Part shown: in pieces, positions 33,624-42,685 of the stretch
Position numbering within the stretch: the first letter of the stretch is position 1
How the letters are laid out: each line of letters begins with the position of its first letter
Source: Streptomyces sp. NK15101
GTDB taxonomy: Bacteria; Actinomycetota; Actinomycetes; Streptomycetales; Streptomycetaceae
Direction: 5' to 3'
DNA length: 64,000 bases
Assembly (NCBI RefSeq): GCF_020400725.1
Contig: NZ_JAINVG010000032.1
Coordinates: 1 to 64,000, forward strand
The notes under the pieces: model-generated
What the model was told of the DNA's origin: nothing
Database searches by the model: none
The model's input: the letters and a program-made list of their open reading frames with translations, nothing else
Made by a program: the position numbers and the translations under genes

Positions 33624-36302
33624 TCACAGGAGCCGCAGCTCACGGGCGCGGCGGACGGCGTCGTTGCGCCGATGGACCGACAGCTTCCGGTAGACGCTCT
33701 TGAGATGGGTCTTGACCGTGTTCACGGACACGCACAGGTCGGCGGCGATGTCCTCGGTCGACATCACCCGGGCGAGCCGCTCCAGGACCTCGCGCTCCCG
33801 CTCGCTGAGCTCCTCCACCGGCGTTCCGGGTCCGGGCCCGCCCCGGGCCGGTCCGTCCGACGGCTCCGGGCCGGGCAGGAGCCATCCGGCGGCCAGTGCC
33901 CGCAGCGGGGGCTCCGCCAGGAAGGGGCCGATCCACGGCCCGGCGCTCCGGAAGGTGCTCCTGAGCCCCTCGCGGCGGCCCTCGACGAGAGCCTTCGCCA
34001 GCAGTCTGCGGGCGGTGGCGGGATCCCCCTCCAGCGCCGCCGCCCGAGCCCGTACCAGCGCGGCCGGTACGGCCACCCCCGGCCCTGACCGCCCGCGGGC
34101 CGCGAGGCCGTCGAGCAGGTGTACGGCCGTGCCGGGGTCCCCGGCGGCGAGGTGGGCCCGCGCCGCGCCGACGGTGCACAGCGGCTGGTCCCCGGCGACC
34201 TGCCGGAGGGCTTCGACGGCCGCGTCCGGGCGGCCCTCGGCCAGATGGGCGTCCGAGACGACCAGGGCGGCGCGGCCCTGCGCCCAGGGCGACGCCTCGG
34301 CTGCGGGGACGGGCCGGGACGCGACGTCCAGCGCCTCCCTCGCGCGGCCCCTGGCCAGGAGCACGCCGGCCGTCACGGCCCGCCTGGCGGCGGCCGTCAC
34401 CGGGGTCGTCGGCTGTCGGCCGGACGTCTGGGCGAGGAGGGCCTCGGCGCGGTCCACCTCGTCCCGGTCGAGGGCGACCGCGGCGAGCACCAGCTGTCCG
34501 AGTCCGGAACCCGACGGCTGGGCGAGACCGTACCGCTCGGCCTCGGCCGTCATCGCGAAGACCTTGCGCTCCGCCGCGCTCGGCGACCCGTCGAGGTGGT
34601 CGACGAGCGCCAGGTGTTCCAGTGCCTCCATCCGCGGGAGCACCGTGACCGCCGTACGGGGACCGCGGACCACGGCGGTGAGGGCGGCCCGGGCCTCGTC
34701 GAAGTGTCCGGCCCACAGCCGCGAGGAGCCCACGTGGCTCAGCAGCAGGGCGTCGAACTCCGGATGCTCCTCCAGCAGCCGGGAGGGCATCAGCGGCATC
34801 AGCCGCCGGGCCGACCGGGCGGCCTGTTCGGTCAGACGCGCCGAACCGGACAGCCGCCCGGCCAGTGCTTCGAGGAGGGCGCGGCTCAGCCGGGTCGCAG
34901 GGGAGCCGCGGTCGTCGGCCGCCAGCCGTTCCGCCACGTGGCGCAGGTGCGTCAGGCCGCCGTCGAGATCCGGGCGGGACAGCTCGCACGCGGCGCGGAC
35001 GAGGTTCACGGCCGGGTCGGGCGTCTCTCCTTCCATCCCGGCGAACCACTCCGCCGGTTCCCGGGAGCCGAGACCGGTGAAGAGCTGTCCGATCGCCAGG
35101 TCCTCGACCAGAGCTCGGGCGAGGTACGTCCAGTCCCGGGCGGCGGCGCCATGGGCCAGCATCTCGGGGAGCGTGCCGGAGCGCCGCAGCCAGTGCGCGG
35201 CGCGCCGGTGCAGTTCCGGCTCGAGGTTGGGGGCGCGCCGGCGCAGATGGGCCCGGAGGATCTCCCGGAACAGCGGGTGGAGCCGGTACCAGCCCTGGCC
35301 GAAGTCCTCGACGAAGGCGTTGGCGCCGTGCAGCGCGGCCAGGATCGTCGCGGCGTCACGCCGCCGGGTCAGCTCGTCCGCAAGGTCGGGGCAGAAGCGG
35401 TCCAGCACGCTGATCCGCAGCAGCAGGTCCTTCGTCTCGGGCGTCTGCCGTTCCAGCACCTCGGCCAGCAGGAAGTCGGCGATCGTGCCCCGCCCCGCCT
35501 CGAACTCCTTGAGGTAGAGCTCGGGATCCGGGGCGGACCGCGCGGCCAGGGCGCTCAGCCGGAGGCCGGCCGCCCATCCCCGGGTGCGTTCGACCAGCGC
35601 CCGGACCACCGGTACGGCCAGTGGCAGCCCGTGCAGTTCCAGGAGGTCGACGGCCTCCTCGGTGGTGAAGGCCAGTTCGGCGCCCCGGATCTCGGTCATC
35701 TCACCGGCGAGGCGGTAGCGGTGGAGCGGGAGGAGGGGCTCGGTGCGGCTGACGAGGACGAGGCGGAGTCCCGGGCTCGCGTGCCGCAGGACGAACTCCA
35801 GTTGCCGCCCGACCTCGGGGTCGGTCATCCGGTCGAACTCGTCGATCACCACGGTGACGGGCCGGTCGCGCCCGGCGAGTTCCCAGGCGAGCCGGCTCAG
35901 CAGCGTGTGATGGACCCGCGTCGCGTCGGCGGGGAAGCCGACGGCGGTGGGCACCGGTACGCCGCCGGCGTTCAGGGACTGGAGCAGATGGGCCCAGAAC
36001 ATCCCCGGCCCCTCGACCGCGGCGTCGAGGGTGAGCCAGGCGACCGGCCGCCCCAGGTTCGCGGCCCAGTCGGCGACCAGGAGGGTCTTGCCGGCCCCCG
36101 CGCTGCCGTTGACCAGGGTCAGCGGGGTCAGCAGGGCCTGTCCGAGGTGTTCGACCAGCCGGTCACGGCGCAGGAACGTGCCGGGACGGCTCGGCAGGGC
36201 GAATCGTGTCCGCAGGTACGGATCTCCCAGCGGGTCGACGCCGCCGGAGACCGGGGCGCCCCGTGGAAATTCGTCATCCGTGGCCCCCACGTCCACCACC
36301 AC
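33624..36302 (-). CDS. Large ATP-binding LuxR regulator (MalT/LAL-like STAND protein)
   Basis: An 892-residue protein: Walker A NGSAGAGKT (65-73), Walker B-like VTVVIDEFD (about 150), a NACHT/STAND arm region, a long helical TPR-like middle, and a C-terminal LuxR HTH (LSEREREVLERLARVMSTEDIAADLCVSVNTVKTHL, about 828-890). Such MalT-type proteins are ATP- and inducer-dependent activators. The adjacent DHA2 efflux gene, on the same strand about 100 bp downstream, is a plausible target. Confidence 0.9.
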   Translation of the reverse strand: MVVDVGATDDEFPRGAPVSGGVDPLGDPYLRTRFALPSRPGTFLRRDRLVEHLGQALLTPLTLVNGSAGAGKTLLVADWAANLGRPVAWLTLDAAVEGPGMFWAHLLQSLNAGGVPVPTAVGFPADATRVHHTLLSRLAWELAGRDRPVTVVIDEFDRMTDPEVGRQLEFVLRHASPGLRLVLVSRTEPLLPLHRYRLAGEMTEIRGAELAFTTEEAVDLLELHGLPLAVPVVRALVERTRGWAAGLRLSALAARSAPDPELYLKEFEAGRGTIADFLLAEVLERQTPETKDLLLRISVLDRFCPDLADELTRRRDAATILAALHGANAFVEDFGQGWYRLHPLFREILRAHLRRRAPNLEPELHRRAAHWLRRSGTLPEMLAHGAAARDWTYLARALVEDLAIGQLFTGLGSREPAEWFAGMEGETPDPAVNLVRAACELSRPDLDGGLTHLRHVAERLAADDRGSPATRLSRALLEALAGRLSGSARLTEQAARSARRLMPLMPSRLLEEHPEFDALLLSHVGSSRLWAGHFDEARAALTAVVRGPRTAVTVLPRMEALEHLALVDHLDGSPSAAERKVFAMTAEAERYGLAQPSGSGLGQLVLAAVALDRDEVDRAEALLAQTSGRQPTTPVTAAARRAVTAGVLLARGRAREALDVASRPVPAAEASPWAQGRAALVVSDAHLAEGRPDAAVEALRQVAGDQPLCTVGAARAHLAAGDPGTAVHLLDGLAARGRSGPGVAVPAALVRARAAALEGDPATARRLLAKALVEGRREGLRSTFRSAGPWIGPFLAEPPLRALAAGWLLPGPEPSDGPARGGPGPGTPVEELSEREREVLERLARVMSTEDIAADLCVSVNTVKTHLKSVYRKLSVHRRNDAVRRARELRLL

Positions 36303-36464
36303 CTTCCGGTCGGGCCCGCGGGGCGGGACCTTCCTTCAGGATGGAAGCATTCTCTCCGGATCGGCCAGCGCACAGTGCCCTGTGAACCCCTCCCGGGTAT
36401 CCGGAGGTCCCGGTCCGGGGCGGCCCCCGGGGACCTCGCCGGGCTGCCGGGGCCGACCGCCGGC

Positions 36465-36782
36465 CTACTGTCCGGGCTGTGGCGGGCCGAAGAGCTCCAC
36501 CGCGCGCCGGACCCCGGCGAGGCCCTCGGCGAGGGCGCTGACGGAGCCGACGGAGCCCGCGACGAGCAGCAGGGAGCGGCGCAGCCGCCACACCTCGGGG
36601 GCGCCGCTGAGCGCCATGGCGTCGAGCGCGGCGAGCTCGTCCTCGGCGATCCCCCGGTCGGCGAACTCGACCCGGTGGGCGGCCAGTTCGCGGCGGAGCC
36701 GGGACACGGCGGACCGCAGTTCGACCACCCTGGGGTCCGCGCCCTCGCCGGTCACTCGCCTCTGCCCCACGCTTCGCAACAT
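36465..36782 (-). CDS. DUF5955-type actinomycete protein
   Basis: About 105 residues starting MLRSVGQRRVTGEGADPRV, almost entirely helical (LRSAVSRLRRELAAHR, EDELAALDAMALSGAPEVWRLRRSLLLVAG). I recognise the sequence as the DUF5955 family. GGGGGAG precedes the ATG by 4-5 nt. Function unknown; it lies upstream of the LuxR regulator on the same strand, separated by 160 bp. Confidence 0.75.
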   Translation of the reverse strand: MLRSVGQRRVTGEGADPRVVELRSAVSRLRRELAAHRVEFADRGIAEDELAALDAMALSGAPEVWRLRRSLLLVAGSVGSVSALAEGLAGVRRAVELFGPPQPGQ

Positions 36783-36978
36783 GGTTCTCCCCCCGCACGA
36801 CACTGTGCGCAGAACTCCGTACGGCGAACACTCCGGACACCCCGGGCCGATCCCCCGGACGACGGCCGTGCGCCGTGAGTCGCGGGCCAGTTAACTCCTT
36901 CGCCACCCCGGCGCGCCACCCTTGGTGGACGGAATTCAGGCGACCGTGTGATTCCGCTCCGTGAGGTATGCAGTCCCC

Positions 36979-37593
36979 ATGACATCTGCGGAAGATCGAA
37001 GCCCCGTCGTCGCCGGACTGCTGCTCGCCGCGGGGGGCGGCAGGCGTCTCGGGGGGCGGCCGAAGTCCTTGCTCACGCACCGGGGGCGGCCGCTGGTCGA
37101 GCATGCCGTGGGGGTGCTGCGCGGGGCCGGCTGCGAGGTGGTGCACGTGGTGCTGGGGGCCTCGGCGGACGCCGTACGGGAGCGGGCGGAGCTGCCCGGG
37201 TGCGTGCTGGTGGACAACCCGGAGTGGGCGGAGGGGATGGGCTCCTCGCTGCGGGCCGGGCTCGCCTCGCTGGCCGCCGACCCGCGCGGGGTGGACGCGG
37301 CGCTCGTCCTGCTGGTCGACCAGCCGGGGATCGGGGTGGAGGCCGTGGCGCGGGTGCGGGCGGCGTACGGCTCGCGGGATTCGCTGGCGGCCGCCTCGTA
37401 CGACGGAGTGCGGGGCCATCCGGTGCTGTTCGGCGCCGGGCACTGGGCGGGGATCGCCAGGACGGCGGTGGGCGACCGGGGCGCGCGGGACTATCTGGCG
37501 GCGCATCGGGATGCGATCACCCCGGTGGACTGTTCGGATGTGGCCGAGCCCTACGACATCGACACGGAGGCGGATCTGTCCCATCTGGAGTGA
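36979..37593 (+). CDS. MobA-like NTP transferase (molybdenum cofactor cytidylyl/guanylyltransferase family)
   Basis: About 204 residues with the nucleotidyltransferase signature LLAAGGGRRLGGRPKSLL at residues 15-32, metal-site Asp-like VDQPGI at about 112, and GHPVLF at about 142. It belongs to the MocA/MobA-type family that makes the cytidine or guanosine form of molybdopterin cofactor for enzymes such as xanthine dehydrogenase. No molybdoenzyme is in the window, so the partner is unknown. GTG 36961 is an alternative start. Confidence 0.85.
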   Translation: MTSAEDRSPVVAGLLLAAGGGRRLGGRPKSLLTHRGRPLVEHAVGVLRGAGCEVVHVVLGASADAVRERAELPGCVLVDNPEWAEGMGSSLRAGLASLAADPRGVDAALVLLVDQPGIGVEAVARVRAAYGSRDSLAAASYDGVRGHPVLFGAGHWAGIARTAVGDRGARDYLAAHRDAITPVDCSDVAEPYDIDTEADLSHLE

Positions 37594-37642
37594 ACGGGCT
37601 GGCACCGAGCGCCATGTTCTGTCGATCCGGAGAATCTCGACA

Positions 37643-37657
37643 TCAACAAACCATTGA
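37643..37657. promoter_or_regulatory. Type A palindrome upstream of aceB (one mismatch)
   Basis: TCAAC-AAACC-ATTGA matches the type A core TCAAC-N5-GTTGA except for one base, and its spacer resembles the katA one (AAACT). It is separated from the first type B box by only 2 bp. Confidence 0.6.
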
Positions 37658-37659
37658 AC

Positions 37660-37695
37660 TTCCACCATGAGGAAACTAGTATCCACTGTTCAGAA
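37660..37695. promoter_or_regulatory. Type B tandem palindromes upstream of aceB
   Basis: Box 1 TTCCA-CCATG-AGGAA (37660-37674) and box 2 ATCCA-CTGTT-CAGAA (37681-37695), 21 bp apart, the same spacing as at allB, hyi and gcl. They end 124 bp before the malate synthase start codon, so glyoxylate-responsive control of aceB is likely. Confidence 0.68.
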
Positions 37696-37718
37696 GCGCC
37701 TGCTCGTTCAGAAGGCGC
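37688..37718 (+). repeat. Direct and inverted repeat in the aceB leader
   Basis: GTTCAGAAG occurs at 37688-37696 and 37706-37714, and GCGCCT (37696-37701) pairs with AGGCGC (37713-37718). The element is about 100 bp before the start codon; a further operator or a leader hairpin are both possible. Confidence 0.4.
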
Positions 37719-37819
37719 TCGCGGCCGTATCTCGGCAACCGCGGCACTCCGTGCCGTCCCGTGACGCCCGGCGGCCGCCTGGCACCGCCCGTGAAGTCCG
37801 CTGAAGGAAGTGACAGTTC

Positions 37820-39442
37820 ATGTCCGCACCAGCGCCGTCCCCCCTGGCCGTCGTCGATGCCGAGCCCCTGCCGCGTCAGGAGGAGGTGCTCACCGAGGCC
37901 GCCCTGGCCTTCGTCGCCGAACTGCACCGGCGGTTCACCCCGCGCCGGGACGAGCTCCTCGCCCGCCGAGCGGAGCGTCGCGCCGAGATCGCCCGCACGT
38001 CCACCCTGGACTTCCTTCCGGAGACCGCCGCGATCCGCGCCGACGACTCCTGGAGGGTCGCGCCGGCCCCGGCGGCCCTGAACGACCGCCGCGTCGAGAT
38101 CACCGGTCCGACCGACCGCAAGATGACGATCAACGCGCTCAACTCCGGCGCGAAGGTCTGGCTCGCCGACTTCGAGGACGCCTCGGCGCCGACCTGGGAG
38201 AACGTCGTCCTCGGCCAGGTCAACCTGATCGACGCGTACACCCGGAAGATCGACTTCACGGACCCGCGCTCGGGCAAGTCGTACGCCCTGAAGCCCGCCG
38301 ACGAGCTCGCCACCGTCGTCATGCGGCCGCGCGGCTGGCACCTGGAGGAGCGTCACCTCACCTTCGACGGACGGCCGGTGCCCGGCGCGCTCGTCGACTT
38401 CGGCCTGTACTTCTTCCACAACGCCCGGCGTCTGATCGACCTCGGCAAGGGCCCCTACTTCTACCTCCCGAAGACGGAGTCGCACCTGGAGGCCCGCCTC
38501 TGGAACGACATCTTCGTCTTCGCGCAGGACTACGTCGGCATCCCGCAGGGCACCGTCCGCGCCACGGTCCTCATCGAGACCATCACGGCCGCGTACGAGA
38601 TGGAGGAGATCCTCTACGAGCTCCGCGACCACGCCGCCGGCCTCAACGCGGGCCGCTGGGACTACCTCTTCTCCATCGTCAAGAACTTCCGTGACGGCGG
38701 AGCCAAGTTCGTCCTGCCGGACCGCAACGCGGTCACGATGACGGCCCCGTTCATGCGCGCGTACACCGAACTCCTCGTGCGCACCTGCCACAAGCGCGGC
38801 GCGCACGCGATCGGCGGCATGGCGGCGTTCATCCCGTCCCGCAAGGACGCCGAGGTGAACAAGGTCGCCTTCGAGAAGGTCAAGGCCGACAAGGACCGCG
38901 AGGCCGGCGACGGCTTCGACGGCTCCTGGGTCGCCCACCCCGACCTGGTCCCGATCGCGATGGCCTCCTTCGACGCCGTCCTCGGCGACAGGCCGAACCA
39001 GAAGGACCGCCTCCGCGAGGACGTCTCGGTGGCCCCGGGCGACCTCATCGCCATCGACTCGCTCGACGCGAAGCCCACGTACGACGGCCTGCGCAACGCC
39101 GTCCAGGTCGGCGTCCGCTACATCGAGGCGTGGCTGCGCGGCCTCGGCGCCGTCGCCATCTTCAACCTGATGGAGGACGCGGCCACCGCCGAGATCTCCC
39201 GCTCCCAGATCTGGCAGTGGATCAACGCGGGCGTCGTCTTCGAGAACGGCGAGAAGGCCACCCCCGAGCTGGCCCGCAAGGTCGCCGCCGAGGAGCTCGA
39301 CGCCATCCGCGCCGAGATCGGCGAGGAGGCCTTCGCGGCCGGCAAGTGGCAGCAGGCGCACGACCTGCTCCTGCACGTCTCGCTCGACGCGGACTACGCG
39401 GACTTCCTGACCCTTCCCGCGTACGAGCAGCTGGTCGGCTGA
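37820..39442 (+). CDS. aceB: Malate synthase A
   Basis: A 540-residue malate synthase A. The family signature RDHAAGLNAGRWDY lies at about 268-282, followed by the catalytic region TAPFMRAYTELLVRTCHKRGAHAIGGM and KDREAGDGFDGSW. It condenses glyoxylate with acetyl-CoA to malate, feeding purine-derived glyoxylate into the TCA cycle. GAAGGAAGTG precedes the ATG by about 7 nt. The promoter carries both A and B palindromes, placing it in the allantoin regulon; isocitrate lyase is not nearby. Confidence 0.96.
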   Translation: MSAPAPSPLAVVDAEPLPRQEEVLTEAALAFVAELHRRFTPRRDELLARRAERRAEIARTSTLDFLPETAAIRADDSWRVAPAPAALNDRRVEITGPTDRKMTINALNSGAKVWLADFEDASAPTWENVVLGQVNLIDAYTRKIDFTDPRSGKSYALKPADELATVVMRPRGWHLEERHLTFDGRPVPGALVDFGLYFFHNARRLIDLGKGPYFYLPKTESHLEARLWNDIFVFAQDYVGIPQGTVRATVLIETITAAYEMEEILYELRDHAAGLNAGRWDYLFSIVKNFRDGGAKFVLPDRNAVTMTAPFMRAYTELLVRTCHKRGAHAIGGMAAFIPSRKDAEVNKVAFEKVKADKDREAGDGFDGSWVAHPDLVPIAMASFDAVLGDRPNQKDRLREDVSVAPGDLIAIDSLDAKPTYDGLRNAVQVGVRYIEAWLRGLGAVAIFNLMEDAATAEISRSQIWQWINAGVVFENGEKATPELARKVAAEELDAIRAEIGEEAFAAGKWQQAHDLLLHVSLDADYADFLTLPAYEQLVG

Positions 39443-39499
39443 CCACCCTCCGCTTCGGCTGATTCGGCTGCCCGCACAGCCGCCGACAGCAACCCGAGC

Positions 39500-39542
39500 A
39501 GGGCTTCGTCCCCGGTGTCGCACAGCACCGGGGCGGGGCCCT
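39500..39542 (+). terminator. aceB terminator
   Basis: CCCCGGTG (39510-39517) pairs with CACCGGGG (39526-39533), extended outward by AGGGC/GCCCT (39500-39504, 39538-39542). It lies 58 bp after the aceB stop. The remaining 39443-39688 contains no gene and no other clear element. Confidence 0.7.
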
Positions 39543-39688
39543 GTTCCCGTTCCTGTGACCCCACAGGCGACGTGACGGAACCGAGATATGCAGCTACCTA
39601 GCGGTAACAAGCCACGCCGTGCGAGATTCCGCCATGCCACCGGCCGGCGGCTGTCCCCCACGTCACTGCGTACCGCAGGAGCACAGCC

Positions 39689-40834
39689 ATGCCTTCGACC
39701 CCCCACCGTGCGCTGCGCGCACTCCTGGCACTGTGTACCGCCGCCGGGCTCGCCTCCGTCGCCGCCCCCGCCGCCCACGCCTCCCCCGGCTCGGGCCCCA
39801 CCGCCGTCGTCGCCATGGGCGACAGCTACATCTCCGGCGAGGCCGGCCGCTGGTTCGGCAACAGCCTCACGAACTCCGGCAGCCGCAACGGCACCGACCG
39901 TGCCTGGACGGGCAGCGCCTACGACCCGTCCCGGGTGTACGGCGCCACCGCGGGCGGCTGCCACCGCTCGGACGTCTCCGAGGTGAAGAGCGCCGGTCCG
40001 ATCGCGAGCTCGCTGATCAACCTCGCCTGCTCCGGGGCGACCACGAAGAACGTCTTCCGTGCCTCCCAGGGCGGCCAGGTCTTCAAGGGCGAGGCGCCCC
40101 AGGCCGACCAGCTGGCGGCCGTCGCCGCCGCCAACGACGTCAGGCTGATCGCGCTGTCCATCGGCGGCAACGACCTCGGCTTCGCCGACATCATCTCCAC
40201 CTGCGCGACCGACTACATCGTCTGGTACTCGTACTGCCACGACGACCAGCAGGACGTCGTCGACGCGAAGATCGACGGGGTGATGGCCGACGTCGGCCGG
40301 TCCGTCGACGAGATCCGGGCGGTCATGTCCGCCGCCGGATACGCCGCCTCCGACTACCGGATCGTGCTCCAGTCGTACCCCTCCCCCATCCCGCGCGCCG
40401 CCGAGAACCGGTACGCGGAGAGCGGCTGGACCCGTACCAACACCGGCGGCTGCCCCTTCTGGAACGCCGACTCCGACTGGGCCCGCGACTCCCTGGTCCC
40501 CCAGATCGCCAACCGCCTCAAGGGCGTCGCCACCGCCAAGGGCGTGCAGTTCCTGGACCTGCGGGACGCGCTCCAGGGCCGTGAGGTCTGCGCGAGGACG
40601 AGCAAGCAGGTCACGTCGACCGTGCCCGCGTCGGCGACGACGAGCGAGTGGGCGCGCTGGATCGACAGCCAGAGCACGCAGGGCCTCGTCCAGGAGTCGA
40701 TGCACCCCAACGCCTACGGCCAGCAGGCCCTCGGCCGCTGCCTGGCCCTGATCGACGCCGTCCCCACGGGGAACCGCAGCTGCCGGAACACGGCGGGGAC
40801 GGGGGCGTCGGGGATGTACCTCACCACGGGGTGA
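39689..40834 (+). CDS. Secreted SGNH/GDSL hydrolase (lipase/esterase-like)
   Basis: A 381-residue exported enzyme. A Sec signal (about 1-31, cleavage after AHA) precedes the SGNH blocks: nucleophile Ser46 in GDSYISG, Gly/Asn in SIGGNDLGF (about 155), and His339 in SMHPNAYGQ with Asp-like residues nearby. Several cysteines (CHRSD, NLACSG, STCATD, SYCHDD) suggest disulfides outside the cell. It resembles Streptomyces SGNH lipases; the natural ester is unknown. Confidence 0.9.
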   Translation: MPSTPHRALRALLALCTAAGLASVAAPAAHASPGSGPTAVVAMGDSYISGEAGRWFGNSLTNSGSRNGTDRAWTGSAYDPSRVYGATAGGCHRSDVSEVKSAGPIASSLINLACSGATTKNVFRASQGGQVFKGEAPQADQLAAVAAANDVRLIALSIGGNDLGFADIISTCATDYIVWYSYCHDDQQDVVDAKIDGVMADVGRSVDEIRAVMSAAGYAASDYRIVLQSYPSPIPRAAENRYAESGWTRTNTGGCPFWNADSDWARDSLVPQIANRLKGVATAKGVQFLDLRDALQGREVCARTSKQVTSTVPASATTSEWARWIDSQSTQGLVQESMHPNAYGQQALGRCLALIDAVPTGNRSCRNTAGTGASGMYLTTG

Positions 40835-40846
40835 CACCCGCCGGAA

Positions 40847-42634
40847 TCACGGGAGCGCGATGCCGAGCGGGCGGAGGACCCGCTCGGTCTCGTGCCGGTC
40901 CGCCGCCGCCATCGCGCGGACCAGGGCGGCGGAACCGCCGGGCCAGGCGGCCGCCGCCTCGTCGAAGGCGGCACGGCGGGACTCCAGGGGGCCCTTCTTG
41001 GCCGGCAGCCCGTCGAGGACGTGCAGGGCCCGGGCCGAGGCCCGCACCTGGATGGGGTCCGCCGGCTCGCCCCGCTCGCGCAGGGCCTCCAGGGCGTACG
41101 CGCCGACGACCGGGTCGCGGAGGGCACCGCGCAGGGCCTCGGGCGGCGCCCCGGCCGTGTCCAGGACGGCGAAGAGCCCGCGGGTGGCGGCCGCGTCGGA
41201 GGTGCCGGCATGGACGGTGCCGAGGGCGGCGAGCAGTTCGGACCAGGCGTCGGCGGTGTCCACGCGCGCGTGGAGCCAGTCGGCGAGCACGCGGGCGGCG
41301 ACGGAGGTCGGCCACCCCCCGGCCGCGGCGACCACCTCCGGCGCGGTCCAGGCGGCGGCCTCGGCGGCGTCGGGCGCGGTGACCCCGCGCACCGCGAGCA
41401 GGTAGCGCACGGTGCCCGCCCCGCGCGGGGTGAGCCCGAAGGCGTCGCCGCGGCGGAAGACCAGGCCGGTGGCGGCGAGGCGGTCGAGGACCGCGGCGAG
41501 CTCACGGGCCGGCCCTTCGAGCCGGGCCCGGTCGGCCTCGGTCAGTCCGGCCGTGCCGAGGAGCCGTACGAGCTCCGGCAGCGGCGGGACGGTGTACGCC
41601 TCGGACACCGCGTCCGGCACCGGCACGGGCAGGTCCTCCAGGGCCGGGTCGACGGTCCAGTCCTCGTACTCGGCGGCCTTGCGGGCGACGGACTCGGCGG
41701 CGCAGCCGCGCTGGTAGACCACGTACAGCAGGTGCGGCGCCTCGCCCCCGTAGGGCTCGAACTCCTCCTCCGCGAGCTCCTCGACGGCGCCGATGAGGCT
41801 GTCGGCGTCCTCCTCGACGGGCCCGGCCTCGATCGCGGGCGGCGGGGGCACGGGGGCGGCGGGGTCCCCGTGGTAGTCGAGGTGCTCGTCGAGGAGGGCG
41901 TCGGCGAGGACGAGGTGGGGGAAGGCGTCGGGTCCCGGCGCGAACCGCGCGTACGGCCCGGCGAGCTGTTCGGCGAGCCCGGCGGCGGTCCACCGGTCCT
42001 GGAGGGCGGCGGCGAGCTGCCCGATGCCGGTCGCGACGGCGTGGTCGGTGAGCAGCGGCCCGGCGGCCGGCGGCGCTTCGGCGTCCCGCACGTACGCGCG
42101 CGTGAGCGCCTCGGCGAGCAGGACGTCGGCGAGGGCGGTCCGCCCCATGAGGTGGGCGCGGCGCACCCCGTCGGGCAGCGGCGCCCCGTCGAGGGCGGCG
42201 AGCCGGCGCCGCACGTCCTCGGGGTCGGCGAGGTCGGCGCCGCAGGTCCGCAGCAGCGAGGCGTACCAGCGGTGCCAGGTGAGGTTGCCCGGGTCGTTCA
42301 TGGCGCGCTCGAAGTCGGGCGCGGACTCGGCGACGGCCGCGGCGATCCGCTCGCGCCGCCCTCCGTCGAACCGCGCCGCGAGGGCGCCGAGGACGGCCGG
42401 GTAGGCGGCGAGCTGTCCGGGTGGCGCGTACACGAAGGTCGGCAGGTCCTCCACCAGGAGCTGCCGCACGAGGCCGGGCGTCGGCTCGGGCAGCCCCGTC
42501 GCCCGGTCGGCGCCGCGCAGGGCGAGCAGTCCCAGGACCGCTTCGGCTGCCCGCGCGAACGCGGGGTCACGATGCTCGGGCGCTCCGTCGAGGAAGCTGT
42601 CGAGCCCGGTGTTGGTGAGAACGGTCTCGGCCAC
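40847..42634 (-). CDS. Large hypothetical protein (about 595 aa)
   Basis: A mostly helical, Ala-rich soluble protein with no signal peptide. The N-terminal half has an acidic Pro-rich loop (VPPPPAIEAGPVEEDADSL, about 260-280), and the C-terminal third looks like HEAT-type helical pairs or a winged-helix tandem (LAATGLVFRRGDAFGLTPRGAG). No known domain is recognised. GTG 42634 (VAETVLTNTG) has TACCCT about 10 nt upstream and may be leaderless. It converges on the SGNH hydrolase gene. Confidence 0.7.
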   Translation of the reverse strand: MAETVLTNTGLDSFLDGAPEHRDPAFARAAEAVLGLLALRGADRATGLPEPTPGLVRQLLVEDLPTFVYAPPGQLAAYPAVLGALAARFDGGRRERIAAAVAESAPDFERAMNDPGNLTWHRWYASLLRTCGADLADPEDVRRRLAALDGAPLPDGVRRAHLMGRTALADVLLAEALTRAYVRDAEAPPAAGPLLTDHAVATGIGQLAAALQDRWTAAGLAEQLAGPYARFAPGPDAFPHLVLADALLDEHLDYHGDPAAPVPPPPAIEAGPVEEDADSLIGAVEELAEEEFEPYGGEAPHLLYVVYQRGCAAESVARKAAEYEDWTVDPALEDLPVPVPDAVSEAYTVPPLPELVRLLGTAGLTEADRARLEGPARELAAVLDRLAATGLVFRRGDAFGLTPRGAGTVRYLLAVRGVTAPDAAEAAAWTAPEVVAAAGGWPTSVAARVLADWLHARVDTADAWSELLAALGTVHAGTSDAAATRGLFAVLDTAGAPPEALRGALRDPVVGAYALEALRERGEPADPIQVRASARALHVLDGLPAKKGPLESRRAAFDEAAAAWPGGSAALVRAMAAADRHETERVLRPLGIALP

Positions 42635-42685
42635 GCTTCCCAGGGTAGTTCCGGGGAGCCGGTTCCGGCGGGCAAGCACCACGGC

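Noticed and set aside
37676..40837. A 1053-codon open frame on the minus strand
   Set aside because: It lies antisense to malate synthase and the SGNH hydrolase, has no recognisable protein content, and is the usual GC-bias shadow.
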